From: Paraphysoderma sedebokerense
Taxonomy: Eukaryota > Blastocladiomycota > Physodermatomycetes > Physodermatales > Physodermataceae
Assembly: GCA_025602915.1 (NCBI GenBank)
Contig: JAHLJZ010000007.1
Coordinates: forward strand, 62,001-126,000
DNA: 64,000 nt
Direction of reading: 5' to 3'
Numbering within the stretch: position 1 is the first letter of the stretch; each line of letters begins with the position of its first letter. A program made the translations under genes and the position numbers. Positions 45,250 through 57,407 of this stretch are shown here, in pieces. Below the pieces are notes generated by a model that worked only from the letters and a program-made list of their open reading frames with translations, ran no database searches and was not told the origin of the DNA.

Positions 45250-46747
45250 ATGGAGGATAGAGTATTATCCATTCAAAGCCATGTTGTCTCCGGATACGTC
45301 GGTTCGCATCTTACCCTTTCTTACTTGAACTTCTATGAAATCGGAAATAGCAACTATTGACAACGGATTCATCCAAACTTATTTCCTTCTCCCTCTTGCA
45401 CAACTTTAGGCAACAAATGCGCTACTTTCCCCCTGCAAACACTTGGTTTTCATGTCGATGCTTTGAACACAGTCCACTTCAGCAATCATACAGGTAGAGA
45501 AAGATACATTTCGTGTTCTCAAGGTAGCGGCTTGAATTTACAATGACCGATTGGTAATTTTAGGCTATCCTCACTTCAAAGGGACTCGCTACTCACTGGA
45601 CGATATACTAAATATATTGGACGGGTTGGAGTTGAATGGATTGAACAATTATACTCATCTACTGACAGGTCAGTTCAATTTGTCCATGGATTTTTGTAAT
45701 GAAGCAATTGGCTAATGTGAACGCTTGAAACAGGATACCTAGGCTCTGTGAGCACATTAGAAGCAGTGGAAGAAGTTGTAAAGAGACTCAGGAAAAAGAA
45801 CCCGAAGTTGATCTATGGTAAGCCCTCCATACTCCTTCCTTCGTTAAACAAAGGTACACCTGCTGTTTCATTAATTCCACGATTTGCATGCAGTTCTAGA
45901 TCCAGTGTTAGGCGATAACGGAAGACTTTACGTTCCACAAGAATTGGTGGATCTGTACTCTACTAAACTTCTCCCACACTCTGACTTGATCACGCCGAAC
46001 TGTTTCGAGGCCGAGTAAGTGTCGAATTTTCGCATCATTTTCCCTTCTTGCTTGTCCATTCTTTTTAAGACTAATCGTTTCACTACTTTCATTCCATTAT
46101 TGCCACCGTTATTTTACACCTCCAGGCTTCTTTCCAAAACCACAATCGACTCTATTCCTTCCGCAATCTCGGCTTTGAAAATCCTCCATGCAAAGAACAT
46201 TCCCCAAATCGTCATAACTTCACTCAACGATCCTATGGATCCATCCAACCTCGTACTCCTAGCCTCTTCAATTTCTGAATGCTCTCTCCGTTCAGTTTCA
46301 ACATCGTCACATTCAGAGCCGACCAGCGACAATGGCACCCCCATAATATACAAAGTAACATTCAAGAAAATAGAAGGAATGTATTTCACCGGTACTGGTG
46401 ATTTATTTGCCGCATTGTTGTTAGCTTACCTATCATCCTCTCCTCCCTCATCTGTCTCTGTCTTAACCTCCACCACCTCGCTGTCGCCTTCAACCTTGGA
46501 TTCGCCGTCTCCTCTAGCCATCGCCTCCGCCAAAGCCGTCTCAACAATGCAAAAAGTTTTGAACCGTACGTTAAGCTATTATACCACCCATTCTAAGCTG
46601 TCTGATAATCAAGGAGAAGGAAAGATTGACCCAGCGGCAGAAAACGCAAGGATACGCAGATTATGTGAGTTGAGACTGATTCAAAGTAGAAAAGATATAG
46701 AGATTGGATTGATTGATGGTGATGTAAAAATTGAAAGGGTGAAATGA
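45250..46747 (+). CDS. BUD16/PDXK-like: Pyridoxal kinase
   Basis: Six exons (45250-45301, 45410-45493, 45564-45668, 45734-45817, 45894-46014, 46126-46747) give 355 residues. Landmarks are [23 protein letters not shown] at the start (split over exons 1 and 2), [20 protein letters not shown], the conserved [26 protein letters not shown], and the anion-hole [14 protein letters not shown]. The enzyme phosphorylates pyridoxal, pyridoxine and pyridoxamine in the vitamin B6 salvage route, in the cytosol. The stretch between ITSLND and GTGD is Ser-rich and longer than in human PDXK, as in other fungal members. It shares a divergent promoter region with SSRP1. Confidence 0.94.
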
Positions 46748-47440
46748 TAATGCGGATTTATTGAGTCAGGAAGTAAGCATATAGATTATATATATAGAAT
46801 ATTCAGTTTGATGCAGGTTTTTTAATCATCTCTTACAGAATATAATCTTCATCCCTGCAGTTGGCGGAAATAGAGCAGTCTTGAAACGATGATTTCAAAG
46901 GAGCGATACATCTACGTGTCGGTGAAGTAACTTTTATTTTTACAAAATCCTATTTTCTAGAAAGGAATCAAAGCAAACATGGATGTTGGGGGTTTCCACT
47001 AGAAATAAAGGGCAAATAGATCGCGAAGGGATCTCCGAGTTCATAAGTGTCAGATAAGGAGAGATTGCTCGACTTAATTTAGGTTAATAGTCAGTTAGCA
47101 TATTTATAGGTTCAGAAAGATCAAAATTCTCAGTATCATTACAAATAGATGGGCAATACAGTGTTAGATTCTGCTACACGGTTAGTCCGAACGTGCATTG
47201 TTACGATTAGTTATCCAACATTCGTTAGCAAATTAGTATCCACCACATTGCATGAATTTGTTAGCCACGAAGTTAGTGATTTAACAAAGCTGAAGATATG
47301 TATATGTAATGTTGTTCGCTTAAGACAAAAGTATAAAACTAAATGCATCGCCATAACATCTCTGGTTAATTCTACTTCCGATTGCACATTAATGTGCAAC
47401 ATAAAACTGGTGGAAAATAATTTGACGGATCGCAGGAAAT
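46748..47440. other. Intergenic, convergent 3' ends
   Basis: About 690 bp between pyridoxal kinase (+) and SF1 (-). AT-rich runs near 46790 are likely poly(A) signals. A 190-codon + strand frame beginning at 47149 runs into the antisense of SF1's low-complexity tail and is not supported. I see nothing else. Confidence 0.5.
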
Positions 47441-49384
47441 TTACTGAGTCGACTCGGAGTTGGGAGGAGAATTCGTATTTGATGAAGCACCAGTCTGTGA
47501 AGTGTTTGTGCCGTATGGATTATATGTGCCATATGGATTCTGAGCTGCCGTTCCTGTTGCACCACCCTGCTGTGCCATCGATGCCATATATGATGCCCAT
47601 TGAGTTTGTGTTGCGGTTGAGCTTGCCGTGTTACCCTGCTGTGCCATCGCGGCCATGTATTGCGCCCAAGGATTTTGGGCACCGTAATATTGTGAGTATG
47701 CAGCAGCGTAAGCAGCCATAGGATTAGCACTAGATGCACCAGCACCAGCTGTTGGAGGATTTATTGCTGGACCGGAGCCGGCAGGAATAGGAATCTGATT
47801 CGGGTTCCGAGATGAACCTTGCTGTCCGGATTGTTGCCAAGGAGCCGCCGAAGATGACTCAGAAGAGCGAGCCCACGGTGCAGATGATCCGCTATCACCA
47901 CCACTGCCTCCGGATTGCCAAGGACGGGATCCTCGCTGAGTAGAATAAGATAATGTCAGTAACTAAAGACCTGGCAGCATGTGGAAATAATTGGGTACAT
48001 ACATCACCGCCGCCCTGACCACGATTTGGGCCGCCACCCAATTCCTGCATGAAACTCTGATATTCTGAATCCAATTCTTTTTCTCTAACCTTAGCCTTTT
48101 CCAAAGCTTCCGGATTGTTTCTTTCCCTACAATCACGCGCCATATGGCCCACACCACCGCAGATTCGGCAAGTGATATTGTTTGTGAAGTTCTGTTTCTC
48201 GGGACAATTCCATTTTTTGTGACCCAAAGCACCACAGTTGTTACAAACTTGGTTTTCATCGTCACGCAAAGTACCATTCAAAGCCGCTAGGTCTCGTAAT
48301 TGTTTCCGCTTGAGTTCGTTTTGGCCTTCCGGAACAGTGGATGCCTTCAGTATTCAACACAAAGAACAAAATCATGAGACTGAGCAGAGAAAAGGAGAAG
48401 GAAGAGAGAAATACAAACCGTTTCAATAACATTATTGACTAATTTGACTGCAGCGATTACTTTATCTTCTGAATCAGCTGTAATCAAGCAATGCAAATCT
48501 TCTTCTTGATTCTGGTAACTACTGGGAGCACCTTTGCCTTCTTTCACACTTCCTTTGCCTCTGATGGCAATCTTGGCCCTACTCTTCATTTCCATATCTT
48601 TTAAAGTACTACCTCTGGGTCCGAGAAGTAATCCGATGAAGTTGATTTCCGGGAATTCTCTTACGGGTATGTAAATCTTCTCAACCAGTTTGGATGGCCT
48701 CTTGTAATCAGCTGGCGGCCGGTAAGAACTATCGATTTTCGTGGCAGCCGAAACAAGTTTGTGCCGTTCATCCTCAAGTTTCTTACGATAACGGAATTCT
48801 CGAGTATTGATTCTTTTGCCTTCGGCTCCATAAATTGGTTCCGGCGAGGGTGATCGGTCTTTTTCGGGGGGAATGTAATCCCCAGTTTTCAATTTTCGCC
48901 CGATCTCTTCAACGCGCAGATGGACTTTTAATGATAGGATAAAACGACAATTAGTATTAGTATGGCAGATAAATTGAAACCAGAGAGATCAGAGGCGGAC
49001 TGATACATACTGACATATAAATCTAGCTGCTCTTTCGTCAGATTACCCGCTTGCAAAGTTGCCGGAATAACGGGTGGTGCTTTCTCCGTAGCGGATGCCC
49101 ACCGAGATCTACGTTTTCTGCTTTGCCCTAAAATTTAAAGGTCAATCAGTCAAAATAGCGGGAAAGAGCAAATAGCAAACAATCAGTCGGCAGTTCTTTC
49201 ATCCATCCCCCGTGTGATATGAACCAGCCAAAGCTCAGCAATTTCGGAAAAGACTGAGCCTCTACTTCAATTGACTGTCGATACAAGGTGAAAGAATCAA
49301 AAGTATACCTTCATCGGCGGAAGTCTGTGCTGATCTCTTCCTATCCTCATAGAAAGTAGTCTTACTGTCTTGATCGTGAACCAT
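47441..49384 (-). CDS. SF1: Splicing factor SF1 / branchpoint-binding protein (BBP, Msl5)
   Basis: Five exons (49309-49384, 49011-49127, 48419-48924, 48003-48344, 47441-47935) give 511 residues. Order: U2AF-binding-type N-terminus with KRRSRWA, the helix-hairpin region and SPSPEPIY (the conserved SPSP phosphorylation site), KH-QUA2 domain ([26 protein letters not shown]), two CCHC zinc knuckles ([28 protein letters not shown]), and a low-complexity Ala/Gln/Tyr/Gly tail. It recognises the branchpoint sequence in the first step of spliceosome assembly. Its presence fits the dense introns in this window. The two CCHC knuckles match the yeast arrangement. Confidence 0.96.
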
Positions 49385-49736
49385 AATGATGACGCGGATA
49401 CGGATGGAATGTGTATGTAATGATCTAGTCTCAAAAAAGTGAATTGAGAGAATAAGAAGGAGTGGATGAAGTGATGGGGAGAGGGAATGTGTCGGAGTCC
49501 GGAGAAGGAAAGGACGGGACGTTAAGTATTCCCATTGGCCGTATCCCGCGGCAACCAGCACGTGTCAATCAGCATATATCCTACTGCTCTCGCTCATATC
49601 GGTTACTTGCAGAGATTTAAGCGAAATGATGCTCGCTTATGATGTAAATAGCCATTTTTATCAATAGCACAGAAGCCATGCACAGTGTTTAGTATATATA
49701 CAAAATAATATACGATTGACGATAAACTTTTCCATC
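49385..49736. other. Intergenic, SF1 promoter and WAPL 3' flank
   Basis: About 350 bp between two - strand genes. The part next to 49385 is the SF1 upstream region; the AT-rich part near 49690 is the WAPL 3' flank. No gene is seen. Confidence 0.5.
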
Positions 49737-52700
49737 TTACGTGAGGCATGACTTCAAATGCTCCAAGATCCGTGTGTAGTATGCAATCCCTTCGGAAGTC
49801 TCCGAGGACAACTTCCTACAAGCCTGGCTTATACTAGATTTTCTACTACTTGTTCTATCCTGTGGGACGGCAGACAATGCACATTCCAAACCTGAAGCTG
49901 GTTCCTTTGCATTTGCCGTCCCTTCGTTCTCCAACCTTGCTAACCATTGACCGACGGTCTCATTAGAGTATGGATCGCTTCTTCCTTTGATTTTACTACC
50001 AGTAGTATCATCTAAGCTGCCTTGCTGATCAGTCAGACTACCCATGGTGCCTTCCTGCTCATAGACCGCCAAAAAATCTGTTAAATGTTCAACAATTTGT
50101 GGTAAACACATCGGGGATGATGGCGAAATGATGGCGAGTATTTGAGATCGCGAGAGATCTTGCATCAAAATAGATAATAAGACTGAGAACGTCAAGGCAG
50201 TGGTTGCAGTTGTCTGTGAATCATGTTAGTCTTTGATTCCCATATCCCTTTAAGATGGGCACAAGGAAAGAAATACCTCATCACTGCAAAATTCAAGATA
50301 GGCAGCCAGAATAGCGTGAATCACATAGTTTTTACTTCCTTGAGATGTTGTAAACCCAGATGAAACTTTCTTTATCGCATTAACATCTGATGATTTAAAA
50401 AGAGATTAGATTGATGTGAACGAAGTTCATTACAATACAGTCCGTACATACCAATATTCCGTAGATGCGTTCGAGATTCCTGGTCATTTTCAATCAGATT
50501 GATTAACAATCCAGCACCCAATACAGTATGATCATTCAAAAGACTGCCTTCGTCTTCGTCGTTCTGCGAATGACTACGCTTGGAGGGCGAATCGAAATTT
50601 TTGATTTGACCAAATTGGTTTCGCGATAATATGAGATGAAGCAAAGTCTGCAATAGTTCCGTGGAAGCAATTGATTGAGACAGCTTGTGATTGTCGTTCG
50701 TCAAGTTGATCAACAGCCGGAGGGTTGTTTGAAGAAGAATCAAAGGAGCTAAAAGGGAGCGTGAACAACAGGAATAAATTCACAGACCAAAAAGGCATGG
50801 GGACTTACGCGTTGGTTCATCGTTTCCTTCTAATTCTCTACTCAAGCGTGGTATTAATTTTGCAACACTCTCTAATAATTTAATTTCTTCATGAAGGGCA
50901 TTCCTGAACCTCTGGCTAATAAAGCTTAAATATTCCAGTACTTTAAGATATTTCTGCCATTCGCCTAATTCAACAGGCAAGACGTCATCCTGCGATTCTA
51001 CTACACGTAATGCATCCGCAGATCTCATAAACGTCATATAGGCATCATACCCATTGCATGATTGAAAAGCAATTTCAAATTTCGAATGCGCGACCGAGTT
51101 GTCTGACGACGAAGCAGAGAGATTGCTGACAAGGTATGTTAAGCAATTATGTGCAAGAGATGGAAATGATACCTAAGTTCAAGGTGTTAGTGAGAGCCAT
51201 AATTCATATATCAACAGAAGAGGAGGTATACTCACATGACATAATTCGTGCAATTCCGAAGCGTTCAAAATGTCTTTCAAATCCGAAATCTAAAATATTA
51301 TATATATCAAAATCTACCATCCAATACACTATTCAGTAGATTCTTACCATCATCTTTTCGGCTTTTCCTTTCGATCCAGAGGCAAAGAGTTTGTCGTGTT
51401 GAAAAGGATCCTTTTTGACAGGCAATAATAACGAGTTTAGCAGCATCTCAACGCAACTGCATTCACATATTAAATCCGATACAGTATGATTATCAGCATC
51501 GCTGAGAATGAATAGCAGAATAACTAAATGTGACGATTGTAAAATCTATGGCCGTATAATAATTTTTCAGTAAGCATGAAATTGTAATTGTGACAACAGA
51601 AATGACAACGGACCAGATCTGGCTCGCCTTTCAAATTAGCAATTACTGGGGTGATCATATTATGAATGCGAATTTTCCGCCGAATATCTTTCTGCAGTAG
51701 CTTCCGTATAAGGTCGATTGAGCTGGTTGCAATACATCAGCAACCGTAACGAAACGGAAACGGAAAGTGGCATTTGTAAATAAGATATACCTGGATCTAC
51801 GGACATTAATTTTTTGAGATCTCCCTAATCCATCAATAAGATAATTCATTTCATCGGTAAATCGCTTGTTCTCGCCGGCATGTCTGAGTTCATGCATTGT
51901 TTTTACGTTGGCGCTCTATAGTATAATGTAAGCAGTGAAGCCAAAAAATATGAAAAAAAAAAGAATTTTACATCGTCATCGTCATCATCTAGATCCCAGC
52001 CATCATTGCTGTTCTGGCTGCTTCCTGGAAAGTCTTCGGACGTCTGGGACTCACTAAAGCTCTTGCTTCTTGTCACTCCTAACACAACACCGCCTTTTCG
52101 AACCTCCAATGGCTTTTTTGAATGAGACACGGGCCTCGAAGGATTATCTTCCCAGTGGAATGGGTCGGACAATGGTGACGACTTATCGCGTGATATGGAG
52201 TCGACTCTTCGCTTCTGTTTCTTATTAATGAGCTGTGATTCAAACGAGAAGTTGAACGGATCATTCGAAGTTTCAGAGATTCTTCGTTTTGGTGGCGTCT
52301 TTTTCCGAGCTGGGCTATGTGATTGCTGATTGGTTTTATCTAATTTTTTAGATGGAGTGGTGTTGAATGTCTTGGTTTGTGTATCGGGGACTTTGGCTGC
52401 AAGTCGAGTGGATGTGGATTGTTTACAAGGTGATACCAGCGACTTGGCGGATGATTCGGCAGAATGGGAAGATTTTGTAGTATGTTCGATACTACGATGC
52501 TTTGCTGTTAGTTTAGGAGTGTCAGGTGTACCTGACAGCCCTCGTAACTCTGCTTGCAGTTTAGACGGTGAAATCGCTTCGAACTCGAATGAATACGGAT
52601 CAACCGCCTCATCTTCCCGAGTTTTGCTAATAGTTTTAGGATTTAGTCTCATCTGTTTCGGTTTTGCTCTGCTGAGATCATGGGCATCATCCGTCATTTT

Positions 52701-53066
52701 CGTACGCCCCTTTCCCGATGAGTTTTTATTGTCATTCTTGTTTAATTTGATTTCACTTCCCAGTCGAATCTCTTTTTGAAGTTTTGAAGGGGTGTGCCTT
52801 TCAAACTCGAAAGAATAAGGATCGATGTTCGATTCTTCATTACGTTTTAGAGTTTGTTTGCTCAATTCAGTTTCTTCTCGCTTTCGTCCACGGTGTCCGC
52901 CAGTAAGACTGGAAATGAAATTGTCATCGTCGTCAACATCGTTCGAGATGTCGAGCTCGATAACTGGCTTCTTGTTTTTCTTTCGAGAATAAGTGGTTCT
53001 AACTTGTCTCTGGCTACCTTGAGTTGATTTAGTGCCCTCCATGGCATAGACGGAATGTGAAAGCAT
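49737..53066 (-). CDS. WAPL: WAPL (Wings apart-like) cohesin release factor
   Basis: About nine exons, the first 51972-53066 and the second 51791-51915, then pieces down to the TAA at 49737, give roughly 940 residues. The N-terminal 365 residues are disordered and basic, with four degenerate DPYSFEFE-type repeats (near residues 82, 156, 269 and 301) and acidic clusters. The C-terminal WAPL domain is a helical repeat fold: MHELRHAGENKRFTDEMNYL, SSIDLIRKLLQKDIRRKIRI, LRLLINLTNDN, GAGLLINLIENDQESR. WAPL with Pds5 opens the Smc3-kleisin gate and removes cohesin from chromatin. The repeats may be its docking sites for cohesin or Pds5; that is inference. Start at 53066 (MLSHSVYAMEG) or 53042 (MEGTKST). 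Confidence 0.9.
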
Positions 53067-53255
53067 CGGGAAGGTTGATTTTCGAGTCAACGGAACTCGC
53101 GGTGGCAACAGTGGCGCCTTCAGTCAGTTCACGCTATTTTTGGTGGGCATGATCATAGCTAAATGGATATAATAAAAGTTTATATTGACAATCACCCACC
53201 GTTGGCATATACAGTAATTAAATTATGATATTTAGATAAGTTATGGAACACTTAT

Positions 53256-54754
53256 TTATGCACATTTACCGTTGGCAATATCGGCAGATTCGACAACTTT
53301 GGGGTCGTCAAAGACCACCCACTTCTCCCGAGGGACTCCTGTGAAGTCTTTATTAAATCGTGCTTCAGAATTATCGGCACCTTCAACTTTTCTGATAAAT
53401 ATGCAAGTAATGGTGCGATTTTGTGGGCTCCATTTGTTGAATATTTTTGCATAAGTATCTGGATCTTGCTCACCGCTGTCTCCGATTAAAACGAATTTGC
53501 GTTGGGGGAATATTTCCATGAGCGAATCGATTGCAATCAGTTTATGCGGTTGGGTTCCTAACCAATTCCAGGCTTAATATAGACTCTACAAGTCGATGGA
53601 TTGTGAATTGACGCTTACCTTGCCACATATCGCTCTCGGATGGAGCAAATCTTCGAAGATCCATACTTCCAGCTGTATAATGTTGAGAAATAAAATTTTG
53701 CAATGGTACCGCCAATTCTTCCGCTGTCATAGTAGAATAAATTGTCAGGCACCATCCTCTCACGCCATCCGCTTCAGAAAATTTCTACTTACGTGAACCG
53801 CTTACATAGTGCATTTGTAACGGAGAACTGGGTGTCGAAAGTTTTTTTATCAAAGTAGAATAGAGTTGAGGCATTCCATTTGCGGGGACGAATCTTTTAA
53901 ACCGGGTCAATTAATTTGAAATTTATGTATGAACAATGCAGAACTTACGGTTTACAGAAAGTATTTTTTAAAGCGTTTAAGGGTTTCGTCACCTCAGTTA
54001 TCCTGATAGTATCCTGCAGTATCATTAATGAGTATGAAACCTTAAATCTACGCAAATTAGCTTTAACTTACATCGATGTCTGAAACGATACTAAATCCAT
54101 CGGGACCGATGACTTGTAACATTCCTACAGAATTAAGAGGCCCTTGAAATTGAAGTAATCCTTCTTTCAATTGTTGGGAAGGCTCAAAAGTAGTGCGAGC
54201 GATTCCATTGACGTCTGTCTTACTCTCGACAGTTTGTGATTGGACAGTAACAGCAAAATTCTGATTTTCGAGTCCCCTCCTACAATGGTTACGTTCAGTA
54301 TCTCTGATTGAGTTCCCTGACGTTGTCTGAATCAAACCTTTTAAATTCCGCCTTCACGCGATTAAAGTGATCTTGGCTCGAATCGGCGTCCTTACATGTT
54401 AAGCCATCTATCAAGGTCCCGAGTGCCCCAGCAGCGACTGTTCGTCGAAAACTCTCATAAGTTGCGCGAGACGTAATGTTGACTGTCCACTTCTCCGGTC
54501 CTTAGTTCCAAAATCAATAGCATCAATAATTGAGCAAAGGTTCAAATCTTAAGTATATTGTACTGCTCACCAGCTTTGTGCGCTATACCTCTCAGATGAG
54601 TGACAAATTGAATGGTATTGGGTTCAACTAGCAAGGATAATGTGTCGGTGAGGCCTCTCGTTCGCAGTCTTCTGTTTGGAAGTGATGCCGCATAGGTATT
54701 GACTACAACTAGTGATAAATACGTGATTACTGCAATACTGAATTTAAATGCCAT
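53256..54754 (-). CDS. Secreted DUF2183 / App1-type phosphatidate phosphatase-like protein 2
   Basis: Seven exons (54571-54754, 54338-54500, 54072-54279, 53949-54013, 53793-53893, 53619-53723, 53256-53557) give 375 residues. A signal peptide (FKFSIAVITYLSLVVVNTYA) starts it; the ATG at 54754 is chosen because it begins this segment. The catalytic DxDxT is SDID|DTI with an intron between DID and DT, as in paralog 1. Further landmarks are PSSPLQMHYVSGS, TQPHKLIAIDSLM, FVLIGDSGEQDPDTYAKI and CIFIRKVEG. The next gene upstream on the same strand (55204-56815) is a close paralog, so the two are a head-to-tail tandem pair. Confidence 0.87.
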
Positions 54755-55203
54755 TTGAATCGTTTTACTAGAATTCGCAACCTGTCTTCGGTATTTATGG
54801 AACGGGTGAAAAACCGTAGTAGTTGATTTAGCTTGATTACAATTTGTAATATCCACTTAAATTTGCCTATTCGTCGAGGCTTGGTGAGGGAATGACCGCG
54901 ACGCACATAATTGGTTGCCTCCGAATTACACTTTTACCTGTAATCGGCTGGTTATTGCTGTTTGGTAAATTTAATTATTTTTTTTTGCGGGAAACGGATA
55001 TTCCCAGTCATGCTGTATGCATGCAAAATAGCTATAATCCACGATTAAGTTTTAGTACAACAACATTCCAAGTTGTTGTCAGGCTCTTGATCCGCTGACA
55101 ATGACAGCACAGCTGGCAAGCCATATATTAAGTTGCTTAATCAAGCAGTATGTACAAATCAAACAATGATATTAGGGTATATGCGATTACAGTACAACAA
55201 CAA
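54755..55203. other. Intergenic between the DUF2183 tandem pair
   Basis: About 450 bp separating paralog 2 (downstream) from paralog 3 (upstream), both on the - strand. It should hold the promoter of paralog 2 and the 3' flank of paralog 3. A 9-nt T run occurs at about 54977. No gene is seen. Confidence 0.5.
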
Positions 55204-56815
55204 CTACAACTGCCCAGATGGCCGACATTGCCCATTCAAAACGTCCAGATTCATCAACTCAGATGGATCTTCAAAAACAGCCCACTTCTCTGGTGGCACA
55301 TCTTGGAAATCTTGAACAAATCTCTCTAGGGTATTATTCACTCCAGGTACCTGTCTGATGAAAATGCATTGAATAGTTCTGGTTGCTCCCCATTTGCGGA
55401 ACGCTCTTGCGTATGTGTCGGGATCTTGTTCTCCAGAATCGCCTATCATTAAAAATTTGCGTTGAGGAAATCTATCCATGAGAAGATCGATGGCTTCCAG
55501 TTTGTGGATTTGGGTTCCTGAACACAAAAATGTCAAGAATATGTCACTCACCACAACAATTTCAAAGTAGCAACGTACCATTTCTTCCAGGTCCTAAGAA
55601 CGAAAATTCGTAATTTCTCAAGTCCAAACTTCCCGGAATATATGTAGCATCAATAAAAGTTTGTAGAGGCCTGGCAAGCTCAACAGCTGCGAAATAGTAA
55701 ATACACTTTTGCATTTGTCGTACGTTACAAATGGAAGGCATAACTTACGGGAGCCACTTATATAATGCACCTGCAGAGGTGAGGTTGAGGTTGAGAGTGT
55801 GTTATTTATCGCTGAAAAAAATTCAGGCATTCCTTGTGGTGCGACAAACCTGACCAATGGCATTTCAGTCAAAGATGTAGTACACAATATCCATGTATAG
55901 GGAATACTCACGGTCTGCAGAATGTATTGAATAGAGATCGAGACATCGAGGGAACTTCAGTTATTCGTATTGTATCCTAATAAAATTGAGAGCGAGCGAT
56001 TAGCGAATATATATGTATGGCAGCGCGAAATCAATTGACGTACATCAATGTCTGCAATCAAACTAAAACCTTCTGGGCCGATCACTTGCAACCTCCCCAC
56101 AGAATTGACGGGTCCTGTGATCTGACTAAATCCTTCATCCAGAGATGCATTGTATGTGAAGGAGCCTAATATATGATAATTGAAGTTGATGTTAGTTTCG
56201 AGAGCTGGAATAAAGACGGTACGCGGAAGGGGAAGACGAGGATACTGACAATGTGTGAGCCCATCATCGTCGGTAGGACGGGGAAAGATTATATTATCAG
56301 CCAGGGGATTCATGGAGACCCAAAACGGTTGATTTTCACTGCCTCTCCTATTAAATGATTGTTTCATGTAGTTGTTAGCGACAGCTCATGGCACACTATA
56401 GGTGAGTACTAATGGCGCTCACCTTCGAATTATTTGTTTCATGAAATTAAATTGCTCTCTATCGAACCCCGAAGTGTCTTCGCAAGAAAGCTCCTCGACA
56501 AGTTTAATTAAAGGGGCCATGGTAATTTTGCCGAATGTACTATCATATGAGGCTCGTGCGGTAATATTGACTAACCATTCGGTGGAATCGTTTCCTATAT
56601 ATTCGACAACTCGGATTAAGAATGTTACTTAGTAAATTGAAAAAATAATGGAACTCACCCACTCGGCTAGCAACGCTGCTCAAGAATGTGACTTGTTCAA
56701 TATCACCGCTAGGAAGGAGGAATCTCGGTCGTAACTCGACAGCTGCTCCGGAGACCTTCAAAGTATAGTGACTGAAAATAACGCTCAAAACAATATACAC
56801 CAATGGCTGTATCAT
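55204..56815 (-). CDS. Secreted DUF2183 / App1-type phosphatidate phosphatase-like protein 3
   Basis: First exon 56659-56815, second 56423-56594, and at least five more down to the TAA at 55204; about 390 residues. A signal peptide (QPLVYIVLSVIFSHYTL) starts it. The core reads GPEGFSLIADID|DTIRITEV with the intron inside the DxDxT motif, then STSTSPLQVHYISGS, TQIHKLEAIDLLMD, FLMIGDSGEQDPDTYARA and CIFIRQVPG. One intron (about 56168-56250, GTCAGT to TTAG) must be removed to keep the alignment with paralog 2. It is closer to paralog 2 than to the gene at 4084. Enzymatic role and target lipid are inferred from the family. Confidence 0.85.
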
Positions 56816-57407
56816 CAGTCAGAATCCGAAGCAAGACATTTAACAAAGGAAGGAGTCAATAGGAAGTAGGCAAGTCGTCCTTTGTCGATATCCATCTTCT
56901 TTGGAATATCTTCCCGATTGAAGCCTGCTCATGCATGGGCTCCCGCGACAAGCAGTCGAGGCTTGATGCGCGCACGACCAGAGAACCGAACGGCAGAGAT
57001 TTCAGTTGAAAGATATCCAGACTTGATCATTTGGATGAGCACGCACCAGCCAAGACGTTGCTGCCTCTATTGCGTAATAGTACGGCTGGCCCGGAACTAA
57101 AGTGAAACTGCATCTTATACATGCAAAAGGCTTTTAAACATTTAAATGGGGATACACTGGGATTAGTGACCGGACTATCAAACTATCGGTGGCGAAGACA
57201 AAGTATTGATAGCAGAATAATTAAAGCTGTAAGGCCATCTCCAATATTTTTCATTTGAGCAGAGAATGGACGCAAAGACCGAAATAATATTCGACGACAA
57301 TATAAAGAACGAGCAGATGTTCCCGAGCGAACGGCGTCCCTCCAATTACAATAGGCAATCTGCCAAACAAAAAAAAAGGGCGCCAATCTCCACTACTTTG
57401 ATTTCGT
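56816..57407. promoter_or_regulatory. Divergent intergenic region, DUF2183 gene 3 / PUS1
   Basis: About 590 bp between divergent starts, so it holds both upstream regions. A 9-nt A run lies just before the PUS1 start (about 57369). Short frames on either strand have no supporting features. Confidence 0.5.

Noticed and set aside
47149-47721. 190-codon + strand frame
   Set aside because: Its second half is antisense to the repetitive SF1 tail and its first half has no supporting feature.
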